From NCBI GenBank assembly GCA_027004335.1, contig JALTID010000229.1:1-6630 (forward strand): 6,630 nucleotides of DNA, given 5' to 3'. The translations under genes and the position numbers were made by a program. Under the pieces are notes generated by a model. That model saw nothing but the letters and a program-made list of their open reading frames with translations, did not search any database and had not been told where the DNA came from. The DNA is from a bacterium. GTDB lineage: Bacteria; JALSQH01. Shown here piece after piece: positions 1-5,401 of the stretch; the stretch's first letter is position 1; each line of letters starts with the position of its first letter.

Positions 1-149
1 ATCCAAGGTAGATAGAACAAAAAATCATCTATCTGTTTGAGAATTATTTCTTTGTAGTCATAATCAAGTTTGATTTTTGTAGGAGTTACTACATCCATTA
101 AACTTTTTAATACTTTTATTGACCACCCGGGTAAATTTTCATATTTCAT
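1..149 (-). CDS. Unidentified protein, N-terminal 49 residues only (runs off left edge)
   Basis: An open reading frame starts with ATG at 149 and stays open to position 1, so the gene continues outside the window. An AGGTGG ribosome-binding site (156-161) sits 6 nt upstream of the ATG, and a near-consensus promoter lies just before it, so this is a real gene start. The visible 49 residues begin MKYENLPGW. They are predicted soluble and mostly helical, with a stretch rich in Leu, Lys and Val (about 11-21), a Val-Thr-Pro-Thr segment near 21-24, and a second amphipathic stretch ending in FLFYLPW (43-49). There is no signal peptide and no membrane segment. The pattern 'helix, V-(I/T)-P, then I-D-x-F-L-x-x-L-P' faintly recalls the N-terminal helical region of some GMC/gluconate-dehydrogenase-subunit-3-like oxidoreductases. 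That is only a resemblance and I make no assignment. It lies 113 bp downstream of the PHP gene on the same strand but has its own promoter. Confidence 0.7.
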   Translation of the reverse strand, partial: MKYENLPGWSIKVLKSLMDVVTPTKIKLDYDYKEIILKQIDDFLFYLPW

Positions 150-175
150 ACTTAACCACCTGTTTGTTTGAACTA

Positions 176-204
176 ATAATATCATCTTGATTAAACAAAG
201 TCAA
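176..204 (-). promoter_or_regulatory. Sigma-70-type promoter for the left-edge gene
   Basis: Read on the minus strand, a -35 box TTGACT (199-204) and a -10 box TATTAT (176-181) are separated by exactly 17 bp, each one mismatch from consensus. Transcription would start near 168-170, giving a leader of about 20 nt that includes the AGGTGG ribosome-binding site. This suggests the left-edge gene is transcribed on its own and need not depend on read-through from the PHP gene. The rest of the 150-262 gap shows no clear hairpin-plus-T terminator. Confidence 0.6.
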
Positions 205-262
205 GTTCCCGCCTTATTCTGGTTAAGAGAGCAATTCCGAAAAGAATGAAAATAGCCCAGAC

Positions 263-1057
263 TTATAAAAAAATCTTCAGAAATTTCCCGATTTCCTTTT
301 CAGTCTTGTAAAAATCACCAAGATTATAGTCTCTTGTATAGCCATGCCAGTCAGAACCAGCAGTTACAAGCAAGTCATGTTCTCTTGCAATTTCTACAAA
401 ACTTTCACTTATCTCATCAGTCATGCCCCTTCTTCCATTGTACGCCTCTATACCTTTTATTCCAGCTTTAAGCATATAATCAAAATGTTTTTCTATCTCC
501 TCAGGTACAGGATGAGCCCACACAGGAATTCCGCCACCCTTTAAAATTTCTGAAACAGCTCCTTCGGGAGTAACACTTATGGGTACAGAAAAGTCCTTCA
601 AATATTTCTCAAAAACCTCCGAAGGAGTTGCACCGTAGCCATTTTCCATAAGATAAAAAACAAGGTGGCCCCTTGTATAGGTAGTGGCACCAAACCTTTC
701 AAAAAGCTTTTCAACAGTAACATCTACACCAAATTTTTGTAATTCTGACACTATCTCCTTAATTCTTCCCAGTCTTTCATGTTGAATGCTCTTAAGAAAT
801 TCTTTAAAATCTTCATCAAACTTTTTAAAATAACCCAGAATATGGATCTCATCAGGACCCCGGTAACTTGTTACCTCAACAGCTCTTATTATCTTAAGAG
901 GAGTATTAAAACCCTGTGCTTTTTCATTTGCTTCCACACAATCATGATCAGCAATGGCAATCACATCAAGTCCACCAATTTCTGCTTTTTTAACCACTTC
1001 CTCAGGTGGATAGATCCCATCAGAGCAATTTGTATGCATGTGAAGGTCAACCTTCAT
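263..1057 (-). CDS. PHP-domain metal-dependent phosphoesterase (YciV/RNase AM-like family)
   Basis: A complete 264-residue PHP protein, probably cytoplasmic, with no signal peptide. The full set of PHP metal ligands is visible: DLHMHT (His6, His8), Asp13 in CSDG, His38 in the ADHD motif, Glu61 in AVEVTS, His72 in HILGY, His131 after an Arg-Gly, His182 in WAHP, and Asp236 and His238 in GSDWHG. These would bind the multinuclear metal centre typical of the family. Length and motif order match the stand-alone PHP proteins related to E. coli YciV. Members of that group are described as 3',5'-nucleotide bisphosphate phosphatases and 5'-3' exoribonucleases. It is not the PHP domain of a DNA polymerase and lacks the features I would expect of histidinol-phosphatase. 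GGAGGT at 1063-1068 lies 5 nt before the ATG and supports this start. The gene is transcribed away from purL across a shared 127-bp region. The exact substrate is uncertain; the family call is secure. Confidence 0.9.
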   Translation of the reverse strand: MKVDLHMHTNCSDGIYPPEEVVKKAEIGGLDVIAIADHDCVEANEKAQGFNTPLKIIRAVEVTSYRGPDEIHILGYFKKFDEDFKEFLKSIQHERLGRIKEIVSELQKFGVDVTVEKLFERFGATTYTRGHLVFYLMENGYGATPSEVFEKYLKDFSVPISVTPEGAVSEILKGGGIPVWAHPVPEEIEKHFDYMLKAGIKGIEAYNGRRGMTDEISESFVEIAREHDLLVTAGSDWHGYTRDYNLGDFYKTEKEIGKFLKIFL

Positions 1058-1062
1058 ATCTA

Positions 1063-1068
1063 ACCTCC
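1063..1068 (-). promoter_or_regulatory. Ribosome-binding site of the PHP gene
   Basis: GGAGGT on the minus strand, 5 nt before the ATG at 1057. It fixes the start so that translation begins just before the DLHMHT metal motif, as is usual in this family. Confidence 0.75.
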
Positions 1069-1089
1069 GAATAAATAAATTAAGGGAAA

Positions 1090-1117
1090 AGTTTAGCAGA
1101 AATTAAAGTGTAGTCAA
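1090..1117 (-). promoter_or_regulatory. Candidate promoter for the PHP gene
   Basis: On the minus strand, a -35 box TTGACT (1112-1117) is followed after 16 bp by TAAACT (1090-1095). A TG one base before that hexamer gives an extended -10. The -10 matches consensus at only 4 of 6 positions, so this is weaker than the opposing purL promoter. The two -35 boxes are 16 bp apart, back to back, so RNA polymerase binding at one could affect the other. Confidence 0.45.
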
Positions 1118-1133
1118 GACTTATATCTTCCTT

Positions 1134-1161
1134 TTGAAAACCAAATCTTCTCTGATATAAT
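1134..1161 (+). promoter_or_regulatory. Promoter of the purL-purF-pyrE-trmFO operon
   Basis: A -35 box TTGAAA (1134-1139) and a perfect TATAAT -10 box (1156-1161) are separated by 16 bp. TG at 1153-1154 gives an extended -10. The start of transcription would be about 1168-1170, leaving a leader of only about 15-18 nt. A leader this short leaves no room for a purine riboswitch or attenuator, so any control would have to act through a DNA-binding protein or by another route. I see no recognisable PurR-type palindrome. Confidence 0.65.
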
Positions 1162-1173
1162 TACACCTTACAC

Positions 1174-1179
1174 AGGAGA
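1174..1179 (+). promoter_or_regulatory. Ribosome-binding site of purL
   Basis: AGGAGA, 5 nt before the purL ATG. It supports the 1185 start. Confidence 0.75.
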
Positions 1180-1184
1180 AAATT

Positions 1185-3401
1185 ATGAAAAAAAAACCTG
1201 AAGTTTCTGTTGAATTAGCTAAAAAACTGGGACTGAAAGAGGATGAATATGAGAGGATATTTAAAATACTTGGAAGAAAACCTGGATACACAGAATTGGG
1301 AATTTTTGCAGGACTATGGTCAGAGCATTGTAGTTACAAGAGCTCTAAAAAATTTCTGAAAAGATTCCCCACCAAAGGTCCTCAGGTTATTCAGGGACCG
1401 GGAGAAAATGCGGGGGTCGTGGATATTGGAGATGGTCTGGCTGTAGTTTTTAAAATGGAAAGTCACAATCATCCATCATATATTGAACCATACCAGGGAG
1501 CAGCCACAGGAGTTGGTGGTATACTCAGAGATGTTTTCACAATGGGGGCAAGACCAATTGCAAATATGGACTCACTCCATTTTGGAGAAATCGGGTTTCC
1601 CAGAATGAAATATCTGGTGGAAGGTGTTGTTGAGGGGATCGGGGACTATGGCAACTGTGTTGGTGTTCCCACAGTAGCCGGAGAAACATATTTTGAAAAG
1701 GGGTACAACTATAATATACTGGTCAATGCCTTCACCCTTGGCATAGCGAATAAAGATAAGATCTTTTACGGAAGAGCTGTGGGACCTGGAAATAAAGTGT
1801 TTTATGTAGGGTCAAGAACAGGGAGAGATGGGATTCATGGTGCAACTATGGCATCAGAAGAGTTCTCAGAAGACACAGAGGAGAAAAAACCCACAGTACA
1901 GGTGGGTGATCCCTTCATGGAAAAACTCCTCCTTGAGGCATGCCTGAAAGTAATGGATAAAAATCTGATAGTGGGAATTCAGGATATGGGGGCTGCTGGA
2001 CTAACCTCAAGTTCCTTTGAAATGGCAGGGAGAGCTGGCACTGGTATGATACTAAATCTAGACAAAGTGCCTACAAGAGAAGAGGGAATGACTTCTTATG
2101 AGATCATGCTCTCAGAATCACAGGAGAGAATGCTACTGGTGGTAAAGAAAGGTCATGAAGAGGAGGTAAAAAAGATCTTTCAAAAGTGGGATCTTCAGGC
2201 AGTGGAAATAGGAGAAATTATAGAAGAACCAGTAATGGTGGGATATTTCCATGGAGAAAAAGTTTTTGAACTGCCGGTTCATCCTCTTACAGAAGAAGCT
2301 CCTGTATATGACAGACCAAGAAAAGTTCCAGATTATATAAAAGAGGTCCATTCATTTGATGAAAATTCTCTTCCCCTCCCTGATGACCTAACTGAGACCA
2401 TAGAAGAACTACTTGTAAGACCAAACATCGCTAGTAAAAGATGGATATACAGACAGTACGATCATATGGTCCAGATTAATACCGTTATAAGGCCAGGAGG
2501 AGATGCGGCACTTCTAAGAATAAAAGGGACCAATAAATTTCTTGGTCTTGTGGTTGAAAGCAATGGGAGATATACATATCTTGACCCTCTTGAGGGAAGT
2601 AAGTGGATTATGGCAGAAGCTGCTATAAATCTTGCAACAATTGGGACCAGACCTCTTGCAATCACAGATTGTCTTAATTTTGGAAATCCGGAAAAACCTG
2701 AAATTATGTGGCAGTTTGAGCAATCAGTAGAGGGACTAAGCCTGGCATGTGAGATTCTCAAGACACCGGTGGTAAGTGGGAATGTAAGTTTCTATAACGA
2801 AACAAATGGGAAACCCATACTGCCCACCCCTGCAGTGGGAATGGTGGGTCTGGCAGAAGGAATAAAAAAAATACCTTCAAATTTCTTTACCTCAGGAGAT
2901 AATCTGATCTACCTCGTTGGTGATTCTCCTCTCTCACTTGCAGGTAGCGAATATCTTAAAATGAAAAAAGGAAGTATTATTGGAAAGTTACCCTCCATTA
3001 ATCTTGAATATATTGCAAATCTTGTGGAACTTCTGCTAAGTTTATGGTGGGAAGGAAACATAGAATCCGCTCACGATGTTTCAGAGGGGGGAGTGGCTGT
3101 GGCGCTCTTAGAGATGTCAATGGGAAGCAGAGGCAAAATTGGGTTCAACATTAAATTACCAGGTGGTAACGAGAGAATAGACAGAATTCTCTTCTCAGAA
3201 ACACCGGGAAGAGTTTTAATAGAAGTAAAGGAAAAAAATAGAGAAAATTTTGAAAAAGCAGTAAGAGAGAAGAACATACCCATTTACTACTTAGGAAAAA
3301 CTACTAATGAAAAAGGTATCATAGATGCTCAACTAATTATTAACACTGTTGAATTATTTAAAAAATGGGATAATTTTCTGGAAGAATCTTTAAGACAATA
3401 A
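1185..3401 (+). CDS. purL: Phosphoribosylformylglycinamidine synthase, small PurL subunit (FGAM synthase II)
   Basis: Catalyses the ATP-dependent conversion of FGAR to FGAM, the fourth step of purine synthesis, in the cytoplasm. It has 738 residues, close to the roughly 740 of Bacillus-type small PurL and far below the roughly 1,300 of the fused large form. It therefore carries no glutaminase domain. Two tandem AIRS/PurM-like halves are visible. The first has [12 protein letters not shown] (43-54), GPGENAG (71-77), the HNHP catalytic motif (94-97), [12 protein letters not shown] (101-112) and [12 protein letters not shown] (115-126), then [12 protein letters not shown] (266-277) and LSESQERM (309-316). 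The second has RPGGDAA (436-442), [12 protein letters not shown] (495-506) and HDVSEGG (630-636). In characterised systems this form works with PurS and the glutaminase PurQ; neither is in the window. It is the first gene of the operon and ends 12 bp before purF. A run of nine A residues follows directly after the start codon. Confidence 0.97.
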   Translation: MKKKPEVSVELAKKLGLKEDEYERIFKILGRKPGYTELGIFAGLWSEHCSYKSSKKFLKRFPTKGPQVIQGPGENAGVVDIGDGLAVVFKMESHNHPSYIEPYQGAATGVGGILRDVFTMGARPIANMDSLHFGEIGFPRMKYLVEGVVEGIGDYGNCVGVPTVAGETYFEKGYNYNILVNAFTLGIANKDKIFYGRAVGPGNKVFYVGSRTGRDGIHGATMASEEFSEDTEEKKPTVQVGDPFMEKLLLEACLKVMDKNLIVGIQDMGAAGLTSSSFEMAGRAGTGMILNLDKVPTREEGMTSYEIMLSESQERMLLVVKKGHEEEVKKIFQKWDLQAVEIGEIIEEPVMVGYFHGEKVFELPVHPLTEEAPVYDRPRKVPDYIKEVHSFDENSLPLPDDLTETIEELLVRPNIASKRWIYRQYDHMVQINTVIRPGGDAALLRIKGTNKFLGLVVESNGRYTYLDPLEGSKWIMAEAAINLATIGTRPLAITDCLNFGNPEKPEIMWQFEQSVEGLSLACEILKTPVVSGNVSFYNETNGKPILPTPAVGMVGLAEGIKKIPSNFFTSGDNLIYLVGDSPLSLAGSEYLKMKKGSIIGKLPSINLEYIANLVELLLSLWWEGNIESAHDVSEGGVAVALLEMSMGSRGKIGFNIKLPGGNERIDRILFSETPGRVLIEVKEKNRENFEKAVREKNIPIYYLGKTTNEKGIIDAQLIINTVELFKKWDNFLEESLRQ
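1188..1196 (+). repeat. A9 homopolymer at the 5' end of purL
   Basis: Nine consecutive A residues encode Lys2-Lys4 immediately after the start codon. Such tracts can cause polymerase slippage, but they are also common in AT-rich genes, and this may simply reflect an N-terminal lysine run. Confidence 0.9.
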
Positions 3402-3409
3402 AAGGGGGT
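3402..3409 (+). promoter_or_regulatory. Strong ribosome-binding site deciding the TTG start of purF
   Basis: AAGGGGGT, one mismatch from AAGGAGGT, lies between the purL stop and the purF TTG with 4 nt of spacing. It supports the non-ATG start. The only other upstream room in frame is the four codons after the purL stop, which contain no start codon. Confidence 0.8.
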
Positions 3410-3413
3410 AAAT

Positions 3414-4838
3414 TTGCCCTTAAGAGATGAATGTGGCGTAATTGCCTTCTATAATATGCCAGAAGCCTCCAACCTTGCATATTATGGTCTATTTGCTCTC
3501 CAGCACAGAGGTCAGGAGAGTGCCGGGATTGTATCAATGGAAAGCGAAACAGGAAAAACCTATACCTACAGACACATGGGCATGGTAACAGAGGTTTTTA
3601 CAAAAAACATCCTCCGTAGATTACCCGGTGATATGGCAATCGGACATGTTAGATATTCAACACATGGAGCTTCTGCTGCAAGAAATATTCAACCACTGGT
3701 TGTGGAATATGAATGGGGAACCTTTGCAGTGGCACACAATGGAAATTTAGTAAATGCAGACAGACTGAGAAAGCAGCTCCAGAAAGATGGTGCTATTTTC
3801 CACACCACAGTTGACACTGAGGTTCTGCTTCATCTGATAGCCATGGATGATTCTGAACTCATAGAAGCTAAAATCGTTAACTCAATTGATAAACTTCAGG
3901 GAGCCTTTTCAATGGTAATGCTTACCCCTCAGTATCTTGTGGCAGCAAGAGATACCAGAGGGTTCAGACCACTTGTCCTTGGAAAATTGGGTGATGGATA
4001 TGTGGTTGCGTCAGAAACATGCGCCTTTGATCTTATAGATGCTACTTATATTCGGGACATTGAACCTGGAGAGGTCCTTTTCATAGGGAAAGAAGGGATC
4101 TTTAGTAAGTATCTATCAGGGCGGGGAGAAAAAGCATCCTGCGTTTTTGAACTGATCTATTTTGCCAGACCTGACAGCGTAATTTACGATGGTGTATCAG
4201 TATACGAAATAAGAAAAAAGTTAGGTGAAAAGCTTGCAGAGGAACAGTATGTTGAAGCTGATCTTGTAATTCCCGTTCCCGATTCAGGGGTACCTGCCGC
4301 CATAGGATATTCCCAGAGATCAGGTATTCCGTTTGAAATGGGGCTAATAAGAAATCATTATATAGGAAGAACCTTTATCCAGCCCCTTCAGAGCCAAAGG
4401 GATCTGGGGGTAAAACTAAAATTGAACCCGGTAAAAGGTCTTTTAAGAGATAAAAGAGTGGTTGTCATTGATGACTCAATAGTAAGAGGAACTACAAGCA
4501 AGAAAATCATCAGAATGCTCCGAGAAGCAGGGGCAAAAGAAATTCACCTCAGGATCAGTTCCCCGCCGGTTACTCATCCCTGTTATTACGGGATTGATAC
4601 ACCTGCCCAGAAGGAGTTAATTGCTTCACAGAAATCAAGTTCAATTGAAGAAATAAGAAAAGATCTTGAAGCAGATACTCTGGGTTATCTGAGCATTGAT
4701 GGATTAAGGGAGGTGGTTGGATCATCAGACAACTTCTGCTATGCATGTTTTACAGGTGATTACCCTGTAGATCCCAGAGGTGTAGAAAGATCTCCGCAGA
4801 TGTCACTTTTTGAAGTAAGCAGAGAGGAGGAGAAATAA
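3414..4838 (+). CDS. purF: Amidophosphoribosyltransferase (glutamine PRPP amidotransferase), iron-sulfur type
   Basis: Makes phosphoribosylamine from PRPP and glutamine, the committed step of purine synthesis. Residues 7 to about 230 form the N-terminal nucleophile (class II) glutaminase domain. Cys7 in MPLRDECGV is the expected nucleophile after removal of a six-residue propeptide. It is followed by LQHRGQES (29-36), GHVRYST (77-83), AHNGNL (107-112) and RGFRPL (182-187). The C-terminal phosphoribosyltransferase domain has the PRPP loop VIDDSIVRGTT (351-361). Cys243, Cys390, Cys442 and Cys445 (the last two in CYAC) match the four [4Fe-4S] ligands of the B. subtilis enzyme, implying an oxygen-sensitive protein. 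The TTG at 3414 must be the start: the preceding in-frame stop is purL's own, and the first internal ATG (Met15) would remove the nucleophile. The length of 474 is normal. It overlaps pyrE by one base. Feedback inhibition by purine nucleotides is known for the family. Confidence 0.97.
   Translation: MPLRDECGVIAFYNMPEASNLAYYGLFALQHRGQESAGIVSMESETGKTYTYRHMGMVTEVFTKNILRRLPGDMAIGHVRYSTHGASAARNIQPLVVEYEWGTFAVAHNGNLVNADRLRKQLQKDGAIFHTTVDTEVLLHLIAMDDSELIEAKIVNSIDKLQGAFSMVMLTPQYLVAARDTRGFRPLVLGKLGDGYVVASETCAFDLIDATYIRDIEPGEVLFIGKEGIFSKYLSGRGEKASCVFELIYFARPDSVIYDGVSVYEIRKKLGEKLAEEQYVEADLVIPVPDSGVPAAIGYSQRSGIPFEMGLIRNHYIGRTFIQPLQSQRDLGVKLKLNPVKGLLRDKRVVVIDDSIVRGTTSKKIIRMLREAGAKEIHLRISSPPVTHPCYYGIDTPAQKELIASQKSSSIEEIRKDLEADTLGYLSIDGLREVVGSSDNFCYACFTGDYPVDPRGVERSPQMSLFEVSREEEK
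4825..4830 (+). promoter_or_regulatory. Ribosome-binding site of pyrE inside the end of purF
   Basis: AGGAGG, within a GAGGAGGAG run, lies 7 nt before the pyrE ATG and is embedded in the last codons of purF. Its position allows terminating purF ribosomes to restart on pyrE. Confidence 0.75.
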
Positions 4839-5401
4839 TGACACTAAAAGAGATGAGAGAAAAGCTAAAACAGATAATCATGGAAAAATCGTATGAGGAA
4901 AGAGAGGTAATTCTTGCATCTGGCAGAAAAAGCAATTTCTATTTTGATAGTAAACACACCACTCTCCATCCAGAAGGAAGTTATCTGGTGGGAAAGCTTT
5001 TCTTTGAAGAAATAAAAAAGTTTAATCAAGAAGTAAAAGGAGTTGGTGGTCTTACTCTCGGTGCCGACCCCATTGCAACGGCGGTATCACTGATCAGTTA
5101 CCTGGAAGGTCAACCAATTCCTGCATTTATTGTAAGAAAAGAACCTAAAACACACGGAATTTCGCAGTGGATAGAGGGATGGAAGAATCTGGAAACAGGT
5201 GTCCCAGTAATTATAGTGGAAGATGTGGTAACCACAGGTGGTTCAAGTTTAAAAGCAGCTAAAAGAGTAAAAGAAGCTGGTTATAGTATTGTGGGAATAG
5301 TAGCCCTTGTGGACAGAGAAGAAGGTGGCAGAGAGAAGATTGAGGCGGAAGGCTACACTCTTAGATCAATTTTTACTAAATCTGAGCTCCTCAATAAATG
5401 A
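4838..5401 (+). CDS. pyrE: Orotate phosphoribosyltransferase
   Basis: Joins orotate to PRPP to make orotidine 5'-phosphate, the fifth step of pyrimidine synthesis; cytoplasmic and usually a homodimer. The 187-residue length fits the short bacterial OPRTase group. Visible motifs are the substrate-side FYFDSK (34-39), GGLTLGADPIA (70-80), the mobile catalytic loop RKEPKTHG (100-107, with Lys101, Lys104 and His106), and the PRPP-binding motif VIIVEDVVTTGGSS (124-137). The Lys/His spacing in the loop favours orotate over other phosphoribosyltransferases. The start codon shares its A with the purF stop (TAATG). The gene stands apart from the other pyrimidine genes here, next to another PRPP-consuming enzyme. 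It ends in an ATGA overlap with trmFO. Confidence 0.95.
   Translation: MTLKEMREKLKQIIMEKSYEEREVILASGRKSNFYFDSKHTTLHPEGSYLVGKLFFEEIKKFNQEVKGVGGLTLGADPIATAVSLISYLEGQPIPAFIVRKEPKTHGISQWIEGWKNLETGVPVIIVEDVVTTGGSSLKAAKRVKEAGYSIVGIVALVDREEGGREKIEAEGYTLRSIFTKSELLNK

Noticed and set aside
150-262. Possible terminator or small RNA between the PHP gene and the left-edge gene
   Set aside because: No stable hairpin followed by a T run is visible on the minus strand. The only supported element is the promoter at 176-204 and the ribosome-binding site after it.
779-1063. 94-residue plus-strand open frame antisense to the PHP gene
   Set aside because: It overlaps the conserved N-terminal metal motifs of the PHP protein, its translation is low-complexity Phe/Ile/Lys-rich, and no start signal is visible.
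1058-1184. Purine riboswitch or PurR operator upstream of purL
   Set aside because: The predicted leader is under 20 nt, too short for a riboswitch, and I see no CGAA-type or ACGCAAAC-type PurR palindrome.
2462-2761. 99-residue open frame on the minus strand inside purL
   Set aside because: It is antisense to strongly conserved PurL sequence (RPGGDAA to GLSLACEIL), has no ribosome-binding site or family signature, and is explained as a shadow of the coding strand.
1508-5051. A 13-base match (AGGAGTTGGTGGT) shared by purL and pyrE
   Set aside because: It encodes Gly-Val-Gly-Gly in both genes and is a chance match from similar codon use, not a repeat element.
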